Source: Hyposmocoma kahamanoa | Lineage: Eukaryota > Arthropoda > Insecta > Lepidoptera > Cosmopterigidae | NCBI RefSeq assembly: GCF_003589595.1 | Contig: NW_020653854.1 | Location: forward strand, 24,136,077 to 24,200,076 | Reading direction: 5' to 3' | DNA: 64,000 nucleotides | Shown: piece by piece, positions 21,070 through 31,579 of the stretch | How positions within the stretch are numbered: the first letter of the stretch is position 1 | How the letters are laid out: each line of letters starts with the position of its first letter | Translations under genes and position numbers: made by a program | The notes under the pieces: model-generated | Databases searched by the model: none | Told to the model about the DNA's origin: nothing | The model's input: only the letters and a program-made list of their open reading frames with translations

Positions 21070-21200
21070 TTATCTTTTCACCGAGTTCTTAGTTTCGTGA
21101 TTGGAAATGAAATTATTCTTTTTCGGTCTAAATTGAGTATATTTACTTTTTGTTTCGGGCTCATTACAGATCCCGTGCTCACGGCTGACTAAGACGGTAT
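21070..21200 (-). repeat. rep-F partial copy
   Basis: GAAATGAAATTATTC, TTTCGGTCTAAATTGAGTAT and TTTCGGGCTCATTACAG match one arm of the 4.1-4.4 kb foldback with divergence. Confidence 0.6.
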
Positions 21201-21257
21201 TAGTCATCAACCAGTCATGTCTAATATTACTGCAAACCAATATTAAACCATACTTAC

Positions 21258-21539
21258 TTACTCCGCTGGCTCAGCGACTCGAAATGCGTCCCGGCCTCCG
21301 AAACGAGATGGCGCCGCTTTCTTTGGTCCAGGAATACTACCACTTGTTTGCGGAGGGAGTAGTGGAATCACTTCTGTAAAAAGTTTTTCTATTATACTTG
21401 CCGTAAGCCAATAATTGCTTACCACTTTCCCATCACTTAGTGTTCTCCACACATTATAATTTTTTACTCGACGTCTCTCTACTTCATCGGCACGTTTTTG
21501 TTCTCTCAAAGCCTCTTCAATAAGCAAAATTCTCGCCAT
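21258..21539 (-). pseudogene. Possible PIF/Harbinger (HARBI1-like) N-terminal fragment
   Basis: A 93-codon frame. Residues 1-27 are a charged helix (EEALREQKRADEVERRR). Residues 41-75 read NYWLTASIIEKLFTEVIPLL then PPQTSGSIP, which resembles the (R)-L-S-x-x-x-x-x-x-L-x-x-x-I-x-P-x-L-P-P pattern near the start of HARBI1-like nucleases. The catalytic Asp-Asp-Glu domain is absent: the frame ends after about 20 further residues. Homology is by pattern only; an unrelated frame is possible. Confidence 0.35.
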
Positions 21540-21709
21540 TTTGCAGCAAACAATACTTCAACGTTACCTCGATAACTAACGTTGATTTTATGTCATAATT
21601 ACGGTCAAAGTCCTGTCAAACGGACTTTCGGAGTAAGCTTTCCGCAAATACTTATGTCAAATCATCGAAAGCACTTCGGAGTGAGAACCGCCCGATTAGG
21701 AGGAAACGG

Positions 21710-21982
21710 CTATCGTTGCGACGTGTTGCGGACTGCGTAGTGGGCCCCCTGTGCAATCTCTCGCCAATTGTCGCTCGAGTGATACCTGGGACGACCAACC
21801 AGCCTTCGTCCAGTAGGTCGACCCAGATAGGCTCGATGACCGAGCCAGCGAAGTCTGTGTGCTTTGGTTTCTTCAATGACGTTTAGCTGGGCGACGAGCT
21901 CTTCTAATCTACCGTTCTCCCGTGGGACTGGCCCAACATTTTCCTGAGAACCTTTCTCTCAACCGCCAGGAGTTTGTTCTCT
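21710..21982 (-). pseudogene. RTE-like LINE ORF2 C-terminal fragment
   Basis: Minus-strand translation gives VERKVLRKMLG, then after a frame change HRLRWLGH, GRPTGRRLVGRPRYH and NWREIAQ, ending at a stop at 21710-21712. This order, with the R-L-R-W-x-G-H and G-R-P-x-x-R motifs, is characteristic of the tail downstream of the reverse transcriptase in RTE/BovB-like elements of insects. The frame is interrupted near 21925, so it is non-functional. Confidence 0.75.
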
Positions 21983-22050
21983 AATAAACCATACTAAACA
22001 AAACAAATATACTGAACTATAGTCACATAAGGTAGTTAAATTAATAATTG

Positions 22051-22284
22051 CGCCGCTGTTAGCTGAAAGGGCGCATGTGACATTTTTTCATAAAATTTGT
22101 TATGTATACAGCCGTGATCAGTAAATAAAAGCAGATCTGTTAATATTTTTATTGTTTCCTAGATGGTTAAGGTATAAAGGTACCGCAAGAGAAAAGTAGA
22201 CTTTTTTTTAATTTAATTTCTTTAAATATTATTTTCTCGGTTTTGAGTTTTTATCACAAGCGCCATTTCAACTAACAGCGACAG
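22051..22284. repeat. rep-H foldback element
   Basis: Left end CGCTGTTAGCTGAAAGGGCGC, right end GGCGCTTGTG complement followed by TTTCAACTAACAGCG. Interior blocks GCCGTGATCAGTAAATAAAA and ACCGCAAGAGAAAAGTAGAC recur at 29.26-29.35 kb. About 234 bp, no open frame: a MITE-like element. Confidence 0.75.
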
Positions 22285-22540
22285 CATTTTGGTAACTATT
22301 TTTTATTTTTGTTGAAAATAATAATTACTTTTATTGATAGTCGTTAACATCTGTACAAAAGAATTACATTACTTAATAGTTGGTGTACGTAATTAGTGAT
22401 TGATTGCTGACACGTCAGGCAGACGCCATTAAAAGATTAAACCTGTATCAGTATAACTGTATAACTATTGCTGCCAAAGCGGATAACCATCAGTCTTATT
22501 TTACAAAATATATTGAAAAAAAAAAGTTATTCCTAAAGAG

Positions 22541-22666
22541 CACAATGATTATAGCAGCCAGCTCAATAATTGTACAACAAGCACAATGATTGTAGCAAGA
22601 AGCACAATGATTTTAGCAAGAAGCACAATGATTAAAGCAACAAACACAATGATTTTAAGCCAACAA
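22541..22666 (+). repeat. 21-bp minisatellite, six units
   Basis: CACAATGATT recurs at 22541, 22582, 22603, 22624 and 22645, with a degenerate unit (CTCAATAATT) at 22562, giving an exact 21-bp period. The unit ends in TAGCAAGAAG or variants. Because the period is a multiple of three it does not shift a reading frame, but no convincing coding frame spans it. Confidence 0.88.
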
Positions 22667-22875
22667 TTTCAAGTAACGAAAGTAATCATGTTATATGATT
22701 GATTGGCGAATATCCCAGAAGCACTGCAATAACGAGGCAGTCCCAAGAACATCCTGAAGGCATTCTTGTATTGTACGCGAAGGGCATTGTATGCTTTTTA
22801 AATGTAATTGATACATGGGCTGCTCGTGTAAAATACTTGACAGAATGATTTAAGGGTGTAATTTTGATTTGATTT

Positions 22876-23670
22876 TTAACCGACCTAAAAAAAGAGATGG
22901 TACTTAATCCGACTGTATTTTTTCTGAACCGATTTTGATGATTCTTTTTTGTTGTAAAGAGAATACCTCAGTATTGGTCCCATTTGTATTAGAAGAAAAT
23001 ATTCCACCTCTAATGGTAGCAAACTAGGGGATGAATCCGGTTTCACGCACTTTCCGGTAACCGGTTTTAATAAAACTTGACAAATAGAAACATCTATTCC
23101 TCGACCTTTTGAGGTCCTTTTTTTTTTACAAAAAAAGTTACAATTATTATATTCCTTGTAACGGGCACTACTGCCGTCCACTAAATAAACCCCGGCTAAG
23201 TGACAAATGGTCAAATAACCGTTTTAAATAGCAATAATCTCAGTACAGAGTACTACAAAAACCGACCTCAAAAGTACGTGGAATTACATATAATTACCAA
23301 CTTTATTGAAATCGGTTACCAGAAAGTGCGCAATACGGGACTTGACAGAAGAGATAATAAAAATCGGTTCTCACTACTCAAAGTATATTGAGAGAAAAAG
23401 GCCTTAAATTGGAGAATAGCAAAATCAACCATTAAAATAATTGCTCCTTATAATAAAACTTAGGCGCTATTTATGAAAATGAATCTTCATGCCTGAGCAG
23501 CCACCCTTAGAGGTGGATGATTTTCTTCAAAATTAAATGGAGGTACCCTCTTTCCAACAAAAAAATAATCATGAAAATCGGTTCACAAATACTGGAGTTA
23601 TCGCGTAACATACATACAAAAAAAACACAGTCGAATTGAAAACCTCCTCCTTTTTTTGAAGTTGGTTAAA
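22876..23670. repeat. rep-E, long inverted-repeat copy
   Basis: Left end TTTTTAACCGACCTAAAAAAAG, right end CCTCCTTTTTTTGAAGTTGG, with matching sub-terminal blocks (GAACCGATTTTGATGATTC on the left; ATGAAAATCGGTTCACAAAT on the right). Interior includes AATCTCAGTACAGAGTACT, shared with copies at 28.8 and 40.0 kb. The long degenerate inverted repeats mark it as a foldback-type element. Frames inside are fragmented. Confidence 0.78.
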
Positions 23671-24387
23671 AAATTGATCATAAAATTCTCCTTTAAAAAC
23701 ATATAAAATTAGATAATGTGTTTGACTTATCGGAACTTACCCTAACGAAGCATAGCTGAAATATCATGTAACAATTTCATTATTTTAAAACTGGGTTATG
23801 GTTTTTTTATGATATCTCAAAAAATTGTTTTGTCGCTTAGCGACGTTTTACTAGCTTTCATGTCAACTTTAAATCAATGCAATTTGAAATGAATTGTTAC
23901 TTTTTGCCTACGGAATCACCTTCACAGATTCTTGGTATTTACTGACCCGACTATTTTGTGCTCGTGACACCGCAAGGCGTTTTTGCAAATTACGCGGCTC
24001 ACCTTGCCGTCGCCCACTTGAGGCAGAGGTCGGTGTGTTTTTCTGCCAATACAGCCAAATACTGTTTTTACAGCTTGCGGAAAATAATCAGATAGTGTAT
24101 CAGGCGAATGAACGATAAGGGTAAAAATTTGCAAAACGAGTGTGTATATTTTTTATCGGGTTCAATGACACGGGTGGGAAATGAAATCTCTATTGGAATC
24201 CGATAGGGGCGATTTGCGAACGCACCAGATTAATGAGAAATATAATTACTAATTAGTAATTCTTCGTCACGTCTCAACATTGCGTGTCTGGTGACTTTAA
24301 TAACAAAATACCAAACAACCACATCAATAACCTCGTCTCAGACTAAAGAAATCCCTGTAGAATCTTGTCGAAAATTCGTTGCCCAAA
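23671..24387. other. Stretch without recognisable gene
   Basis: The 23894-24134 interval has overlapping frames on both strands without known motifs. Confidence 0.35.
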
Positions 24388-24422
24388 TTGATTCTACCGG
24401 GATTCGAACCCGGTACCACCTT
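24388..24422 (-). repeat. Isolated tRNA T-arm-like sequence
   Basis: On the minus strand GGTACCGGGTTCGAATCCCGG gives a perfect T-arm with B box. No matching 5' half was found upstream on that strand, so it is a SINE or tRNA pseudogene remnant. Confidence 0.5.
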
Positions 24423-24467
24423 TTTACTATTATGACTTTGGTTTAATCACGATACTTTTAAAGTCTA

Positions 24468-24680
24468 CTTTTAACCGACTTAAAAAAAGGAGGAGGTTCT
24501 CAAATCGACCGTTTCTTTGTGTGTATATTACGACTCCGACATTTGAGAACCGGTTTCGATGATTCTTTCTTGTTGGAAAGGGGGTACCTCAGTAGTGGAC
24601 TCATTCAAACTTGGTAAATAGATGTAATTCCACAAACTGTTGAGGTCGTTTTTTTTTGTAAGAAAAAATTACAATTAATG
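24468..24680 (+). repeat. rep-E half copy
   Basis: TTTTAACCGACTTAAAAAAAGG, GATTCTTTCTTGTTGGAAAG and GAGGTCGTTTTTTTTTG. Confidence 0.78.
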
Positions 24681-24849
24681 TTGGCCATCTTTTCGTAATA
24701 GGCATGCGGTTAATTTTACATGGAGACTTGCTATTGTCCGTAGTTTGTAATAGGCAATACTATTTAGTAATTTTACGGCTACAACCAAACGTTTATTTCT
24801 TATGTACATATGTATATCTATTTTCCAATGACTTCTTAACTGTTTAATT

Positions 24850-24975
24850 AAAATTTTTATACAATTTTTTTTTACTAGTTTGTTATAATTATTAATACAA
24901 AGATCGAACATCCGGATCGAAGGAATTTTTTCAGAGTGTTCGATCTTTATATTAATAATTATAATAAGTTTAATC
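24850..24975. repeat. SINE-B tails in head-to-head palindrome
   Basis: TAGTTTGTTATAATTATTAA followed by ACAAAGATCGAACATCCGG, then the inverse GTGTTCGATCTTTATATTAA. Two SINE-B ends face each other around CGGATCGAAGG, making a near-palindrome of about 100 bp. Confidence 0.7.
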
Positions 24976-25079
24976 GTTGCTATTTTAAAGATAATGCCTA
25001 ATTAAAAAAAATAGATAGGCTAGTACGTCTTTCGAAACGTTTATGCTTTTAATATCATAGCGCATCCCTAGTTTTGGAA

Positions 25080-25215
25080 CCCTATTAAATTTCGAGTGAT
25101 CAGTGTCGGTGAGCGCCTGCGCGGTGCGGCGGCGGCGGCCCGGCGCGCACGGCGTGGTCGCAACCTTGCGGCGCGCGCAGGTCAGATTTTTCGAAGGTCG
25201 ATGACTCGGACCGTA
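25080..25215. promoter_or_regulatory. GC-rich CpG island-like patch (possible promoter/5' UTR)
   Basis: A sharp GC-rich block (GGTGCGGCGGCGGCGGCCCG) in AT-rich surroundings, with an arthropod initiator-like TCAGT at 25100-25104 and a weak splice-donor-like CAG|GTCAGA at 25180. Such patches often mark gene 5' ends, but no coding exon could be tied to it. Confidence 0.3.
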
Positions 25216-25674
25216 ATCGCGCGAAGAGTTATTGTTATTTAAGCGCACCCAGACAACTACGAACTGCGCAATGCGTACACTGCTCGACATTTTCAATACA
25301 TTATTTTGTCATACTTAAACATAAACATTTATTAGTAACCTCTACTTTGTCATAATGACTTCAATGAATCTTGGTCAACTAGAACCATGTTTGCAGAGGC
25401 GCTGCTGGTTGATGGTTTCAATGCCCATTATCCGCGAATAAGCAGCCTTATTGCTCCGCAGACTAAAAAGCAGAACCAACACCATTTTACAGGTTTATAT
25501 ACATGATAGATTATGACCTACGCATTATGAATTGATCTCACGAGTCTATAGGATCGAGATGCGAGTGAGAGATAGTAGCCTGCCACTTTTATTATTATTT
25601 AATTTAATTTTTATAATTAAATTTTTTTAATTTGTGACCTTTTTCTACTTTTTATTATTATTTAACTGCCTTAT
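25216..25674. other. Stretch without recognisable gene
   Basis: AT-rich, no repeat partner. TTATTATTATTTAA runs near 25590 and 25655. Confidence 0.35.
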
Positions 25675-25895
25675 TATCTAACTGCCTCCGTGGCCGAACG
25701 GTTACCATGCCGGATTGCCACGCAGAGGTCCCAGGTTCGATTCCCGGGCCGAGAGAACTAGTTGTATGGCCTACAATTATTTCTCTCGTGAGTTTGGGTG
25801 TAATTTGTGGTTGTCTATGTGTGTGTCCATGGCACCCGCGACACAGGGTTTCCCTAGTGCGGGGCTATGTTGAGTGTGTGCGTTATTTTCTTGGT
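25675..25895 (+). repeat. SINE-A copy 5
   Basis: Full head TGCCTCCGTGGCCGAACGG, B box GGTTCGATTCC, body, and GCGGGGCTATGTTGAGTGTG end. Closest in the window to the 45.7 kb copy. Confidence 0.93.
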
Positions 25896-26066
25896 CTACT
25901 ACTATTTTTTTTTGTAAGTTTACTAACTTTTTTTACTAACACAGCTGTATTTATATTATTCTATACATTTGATGAATAACAACTGCATTTGGCGTTTTGT
26001 CAGACACGACTTACTTAGGAACGTTATTTAATACCAAATTATCGACATTATTATTAAATAATACCA

Positions 26067-26245
26067 AAACTGCCTCTGTGGCCGAACGGTCACCATGCTG
26101 GTCTGTCACGCAGAGGAACGGAAGAAATATTTGCATGGCCTACATTTATTTCTCTCGTGAATTTGGGTGTAATTTGTGGAGGTCTATGTGTGTGTCCATG
26201 GTAACCGCGACACAGAGTTTGCGTTGTGTGTGCATTATTTATTTA
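26067..26245 (+). repeat. SINE-A copy 6, deleted B box
   Basis: Head TGCCTCTGTGGCCGAACGG is intact, but the segment between GCAGAGG and GAAGAAATATTTGC is collapsed, removing the B box. Only about 170 bp from copy 5, same orientation. Confidence 0.86.
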
Positions 26246-26394
26246 TTTAAATTATCCTGTAGATCGATAATTTCGTACTTTCTTAACTTTATTATTTGGT
26301 TAACATTAGTGACTAAGCAGCGCTAGTAAAGCGCGTTTATTGATAGAAGGAAAAACAACTGTGATTCGACATACAGGTAGAGTCGACGACAAAG

Positions 26395-26680
26395 ACGCTT
26401 TTTGGAATATTATTTCTTTTTTTAAATGGACTTGCTCTTGACCACTACCTAGCTCTGGAGCAAAGATAGGATCTACGATGAAACGAGCTAGCCCAGAAGA
26501 TACCTATTCAGTCGCACCTTAAAAATACTCGGGTTGTATGAGTTCGGAAACATAGTCGCAGGCAGGGAATTCCATTCCTGGGCGGTGCGCACAATAAAAG
26601 ATGATGAAAAGCGCTTAAGTACGCTTGAAGGAAATATCGACCAATTTCGAATTATTCGAACCGTCTTTACCTTCAATTAG
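26395..26680 (-). pseudogene. LINE ORF2 extreme C-terminus (Jockey/CR1-like)
   Basis: The 62-residue frame 26488-26676 contains RTAQEWNSLPATMFPNSYN then FKVRLNRYLLG and a stop. The R-T-A-x-x-W-N-S-L-P...F-K-x-R-x-N-R-Y-L pattern is the conserved end of ORF2 in Jockey/CR1-type LINEs of insects. The sequence upstream (26677 and above) carries no recognisable reverse transcriptase, so the copy is heavily 5' truncated. Confidence 0.78.
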
Positions 26681-27114
26681 GAATTCAAATGTGGAATCCG
26701 TCATTCGTGGACTCGCATAATTTGTCACCGCTCAATAATCGGCTTTTACACATGTCACGCAAATAAACACTTATTTAATTAGTGAGGGGAGCAGATTCAC
26801 GGACTTTACGTTATAATATCTTCGTTATTGAATACGTTAAACAGTGATAGGACGGATATGTTCTTAGTACATGTAGTCGTTATATTGTTATTTTTAATAA
26901 TATCTGCTTGAAACCGTTACGTATCGCGTTTCTATGACATGGAAGAACTTACGCAAGTATTTAATAATATATTTTTAAAATTTTTACGTATTAATGCAAT
27001 TAGTTTTATGATAAAAGAAACCGTAAAATAAGTAAGATAGATTACGATAATCGCAAAGATAGGGAATAATCGCACGTGTTATTACTTAGATTGGTTGACA
27101 ATCTCGTTTAGTAG
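26681..27114. other. Stretch without recognisable gene
   Basis: AT-rich, nothing recognised. Confidence 0.35.
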
Positions 27115-27402
27115 CAGTAGAGCTCCTTGTGAAAGGGTTCATCCAGGGAAATACTGCCAACTTACCTATTTCTGCCGCCAAGCAGTATTGTGAGCGTTAC
27201 TGCGCTCCTATTTGGAAGGGTAAGGGTGGTGGTGAAATTACAGGCACATAGGACTTGTCAACTTATGTTGCGCAGTGGCAGTGCCTATATGATATTTGCG
27301 ATTTAAAGCTCAGTGGCACTGCAACTGTTATGGATAGGCGCGTTTGTTTACCACCAGGCGCGCGACTTGTGCGTTCGTCTCGTCACTGGTTATTATAAAA
27401 CA
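27115..27402 (-). repeat. rep-D copy, full length
   Basis: Shows the outer end AGAGCTCCTTGTGAAAGGG, then TTCATCCAGGGAAATACTGC, and finishes at CACTGGTTATTATAAAACAA. Defines the longer limit of the family. Confidence 0.86.
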
Positions 27403-27411
27403 ATTTTAAAT

Positions 27412-27560
27412 ATAATCTCGCTGGCCCAGCGGTTTGTACTGTGGGCACTACGTGAGTAGGTTCCAGGTTCGATTCTCGGCAGGAACAAATTGGGGAAATT
27501 AACTTTCTAAATTTGTGAATAGTGGTGTCAGGCACATTGTTATTATTCATTACAATGCTC
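27412..27560 (+). repeat. SINE-C copy, best preserved
   Basis: CTGGCCCAGCGGTTTGTAC (A-box-like), GGTTCCAGGTTCGATTCTCGG (B box), then AACAAATTGGGGAAATTAAC. Inserted right at the A-tail of rep-D. Confidence 0.75.
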
Positions 27561-27787
27561 AGAAATAATGCTGCCGTTGATAATACCAAGTCATCGTAGC
27601 GTCCGTTTTGGTATGCGCTACTCTTACGCAACAGCGGCGGTGCGGGGACGATAAAAAATTAAGATAAATTGCCCAGTTAGTGCACTAGGATGCGCGGGCG
27701 ACGATTTAAATGAGATTTATTTGAATGGACTTTTTATTGTTTTATCTCATCTTTTACAGTGCAAATATTTCAAATCTTGAATAACGG

Positions 27788-28018
27788 CTGTGAACTGACA
27801 ACCGGTACTATATCAATTTTGACAACTTTACACGGTGAAGAAAAAAACTTGTTTGCGTCATTTATATAGCATCTGGTTTATTAAATAAAAATACTTAGTT
27901 TTTAAATATTTTTATTACACATGTTATTAAAAACAATGTGACTATGAAATAGTATAAAATGGTATTAAAAAGTGAAATCTTTAGAAAATTTTAATAGTAC
28001 CGGTTGCCAGTTCATATT
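27788..28018. repeat. rep-I copy 1 (MITE-like)
   Basis: Left end CTGTGAACTGACAACCGGTAC, right end GTACCGGTTGCCAGTTCATAT. The sub-terminal AATTTTGACAACTTTACA block is shared with the copy at 51.5 kb. No open frame. Confidence 0.8.
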
Positions 28019-28715
28019 CGGTATACTAACGACTTTATTTAGAATCTATGACTGACTAAGCCGTATAATGGTTTGTCCTATCGACTCTCAGAGAGTCGCG
28101 GAATCGAGTACCGGTCGACGATGAAATCGACCTCTCAGTCTCGGAGTTTAGTTTGATATTTACCATGAGCGTTTCAATGAATAAAACATCGTGGGGAAAT
28201 CTGTACACATCTCTAAATCATTTCTATGATGAGTATGTAATTCCCAATCCGTACCGAGCCGTCGTAGAAACTATAGCCCAAGACCACTCAGTGTGAAAGG
28301 AGGCCTGTGCCCCCTAAAGTGGGATGAGTATACATATCTAAACAAAAATTAGGTTTTTTGTTGCTTTTTGGACATTTTCATGGAGCAAGAATAAACCCGG
28401 ATGTTGTAGCTCTTTATTTTTTGCAATCGAAATTTACACTTGTAACCTTCAAAGGCTTTTAAAATGATCAAGGAAGTTTTTTTAAGGTCAAATATAAAGA
28501 AACTCTGGTATCTTTCTCTGCCCAAAAAAGATAATTTATATATATCTATAGAAGGGGAGCGTCGGGCAATAATATCTACCTGCGACAAGAATAGTGGCGG
28601 TCGTTTCTTTTTTCTAACAAAAGAACCCATAGTTCATTTTAGAAAAAACGTGACCTTCACAAGTAAGTCATGTGTAGGAGAACTTAGTAGACGGTTAGTG
28701 GTACAAATATAGTTT
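28019..28715. other. Stretch without recognisable gene
   Basis: Overlapping frames on both strands near 28349-28712 are AT-rich and motif-free. Confidence 0.35.
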
Positions 28716-28750
28716 TTGAAGGTTGGTAGGCTAAGACATGTAGAGAGAAT
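28716..28750 (+). pseudogene. Tiny LINE remnant (R-L-R-H-V-E-R-M)
   Basis: GGTAGGCTAAGACATGTAGAG encodes VGRLRHVER, like the R-L-R-W-x-G-H-V-E-R-M motif of RTE-like LINE tails. It is cut off by rep-H. Very short. Confidence 0.35.
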
Positions 28751-29995
28751 GATGCTGCCATTAATTGAAAGGGCGCATATGATACTTTTTCAAATAATCT
28801 CAGTACAGAGTACTAAAACAACCGATCTCAAAAGTACGTGGAATTATGTCTATTTGCTAAGTTTTATTGAAATATCCCCTAGTTCGCTACTATACAGGAC
28901 TTGACACTGGAGATAATAAAAATCGGTTCTCACTACTCAAAGTATATTGAGAGAAAAACGCCTTGAATTGGAGAAATAGCGAAATCAACCACTAAAATAA
29001 TTGCTCCTAAATTAGAGTTTAGGCGCTATTTATAAAAATGAATCTTCATGCGTGAGCAGCCACCCTTAGAGGTGGATGATTTTTTCAAAATGAAATGGGA
29101 CCACTATATAAGTACCTCCTTTCCAACAAAAAAGAATCATGAAAATCGGTTCACAAATACCGGAGTTATCGCGTAACATACATACAAAAAAAAGAACATA
29201 CAGTCGAATTGAGAACCTCCTCCTTTTTTGAAGTCGGTTAAAAATGAGCTACATGTACTGCCGTGATCAGCAAAAAAATACGAATCTACCACTATTTTTA
29301 TTTTCCCATGTGGATTAGGCATGAAGTTACAGTAAGAGAAAAGGGCGTAAGTAGCTTTGGTCAAGCTTAATTAAATGAACGCATTTACAAAACAAATTAG
29401 AAAAAAGTCGTAATTGCTTACGTCATTTAATTTTCTACACATTTCAATCACTGAAGTAAATGAAAAGACGCAAGTCATACTTAACTTTCTAAATCTTCTT
29501 CAATTAAAGCTCTACATGAATGTAGTTACTGAAAAGTATTTATTTCCCAGATGACGGTTGCATAATACTCACATTAATTTCAAATAAAGTGAAAACATTT
29601 CCACTTTATTTTCCTTACCTTACTTTTCATTTAAGTAATAAAAATCTTGAAAATATCAAGCTACGACTTTAAAAAGACATTGTAACCACATAATGCCCTT
29701 TCATCTTATTATTACACTAACGTTAACAATAATGTTGTAATTATGCTAAGTTGAAAAGGCAGAAGCGGTTACTTGTACCCATTTTACCTAGTATTGAAAA
29801 AGAGTAATAATTAAACAATGAAACATTAATGATATTCCATATTTCGCATATAAAGTTTGTCTTACCGCGTTTGCAACAAAAAAGTGTCTACGTTTTTTCT
29901 TTTGGAAACAGCAGATATTTTTTCTTTAAAAATTATTTTGTCGGTTTTGAGTTTTTGTCACAAGCGCTCTTTCAACTAACGGCGACAGAATGAAT
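28751..29995. repeat. rep-H element carrying nested rep-E
   Basis: The left end TGCCATTAATTGAAAGGGCGC and right end TTTCAACTAACGGCGACAG are the rep-H termini, about 1.2 kb apart. Inside, 28790-29245 is the rep-E right half (AATCTCAGTACAGAGTACTA to CCTCCTCCTTTTTTGAAGTC). Then rep-H interior (CTGCCGTGATCAGCAAAAAA) continues. The 62.9 kb locus has the same H-E-H order. Confidence 0.65.
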
Positions 29996-30253
29996 GAAAA
30001 ATTATTAACGAAACCGATTTATAAGGCGAGAGTGAGCGGGTAAGGGCCGACCAAGGCGAACTATTTGAATCAGGCTTCGGCACCAAATTAACGCATTTTA
30101 CTGCAGGATCTAGATTTAATTGAAAAAAAAATATATTTCAGATAAAATGTATAGAAGAAAACAATTAGTGACAGAACAAAATCAAACATAAAGAATTACA
30201 ATGCAATAAAAAAGTGCTTAAAAGAAAACGATGGTAGGTATGTCGTTGATACT
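29996..30253. other. Stretch without recognisable gene
   Basis: AT-rich, leads into a LINE fragment. Confidence 0.35.
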
Positions 30254-30400
30254 TACCATGACCAAACTGAAGACGTTCTAAAGAAAGGCCAGGTCAAAGT
30301 TGCCCTTAATCAAAGATCATATATGAAATCACTAATGCGTGTTGATGAGGCGAAAGAAGTGTCAGGATCGTAGCAAGCGGAAGTCTGTCTTTGCCTATCG
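30254..30400 (+). pseudogene. RTE-like LINE C-terminal fragment, second copy
   Basis: YHDQTEDVLKKGQVK and MKSLMRVDEAKEV match the fragment at 10.44-10.62 kb and extend it further toward the C-terminus. The frame is lost at a TAG in GGATCGTAGCAAGC. Confidence 0.6.
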
Positions 30401-31579
30401 AGTGCCTTTTCTATTTTTTGTTTTTCGGCTTTAATCTCGGTGCGTAAAGTTGTATCGGTGGATAAGGGTACTTTATGGTTGCATTATCGTTACCTTAAAT
30501 CGACAGATCATCTTCAGAATTTCCCCCCTTTGCTGAATTCGGGTCTAATCTAAGAAGAGTGTTTAGTCCATGGTTACCCACGCTGAGTCAATGCCAGTTG
30601 GGAAGTTTCGACGTTTTCGAAAGGTTGCGAACCTTTTTCGCCAAGCAGGTTTCATTTCGATGTTTTCCTTCATCGTTAGTGAGAGGATTCCTGCTAAACC
30701 TCTAATGCACGTAATATAGAATTTAAAATATGACAATCTTTCTCTCAATTCTGCCAAAGCTTGCTATACCAACACTTTAAAAGGTAAATAAATAACAATG
30801 AGAAATATTGTAACATTTCTAATGCGCTTCAATTCAGTTCGATTCGACGGTATAATGATAGCTCGGAAGAAAAAATGCTACCGTGTCCCAGTGACACGGT
30901 TGTAGCGTCCACGAACGGTGCAAGGTCAGGTCAACGATGTGCATTTACTAGAGCAATAGTTGTAATCGCGCAGGTGTAACACAACAACAAAGACCGATAA
31001 AGATTGCAAAGGAAAAAAATTCGTAAAAAAAAACATAATAGTGAAAAAGAGAATCAAGAAAAGGGGGTCACGGACAGAACGGTGTGCGAATTACTTATCA
31101 TTAAGGTCGTAATTCAAGCTGTGGAGTTAGTAACTATTTTACGAACTAGACAACGATAAACGGAGATAATAAAAAAGAAAAGAAAAATAAGATTACGTTT
31201 AAAAGTAGGTCATGTATGGACTGTCAAGGAGTCACCACTCATACACGGAGAAGCGGCTTGAGCCGATCAGGAAAAGGTTTATATCCATGAAATAAGAGCC
31301 AAAAAAAAACGTTGCTAGTTTCGTTACCACTCGTTTGGGTCAGCGATAACGAAATATGCATCTTTTTCGGACTTAATACTTTTTCCGACAGGCTTAATGT
31401 GATTCCTGACTCTTTCTATTAATCGTGTCTCAATAAAGTGGAGAGTGGCCTTGACGAGAACGGCTGATCTTCAGTAGTGGAGTGACAAAGCAGTGCTTTA
31501 CAATGATACGGTACTCGGCTGTCTGCTTTCAACAGTTCTCTGCGACCTCCACCAAAACATTTCATAGATGCAGTAGATA
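30401..31579. other. Stretch without recognisable gene
   Basis: A minus-strand frame 30563-30757 (residues MAELRERLSYFKFYI...) is GC-balanced and basic at its end but unrecognised. CCAGTGACACGG near 30888 pairs with CCGTGTCCCAG just before it as a small hairpin. Confidence 0.35.
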
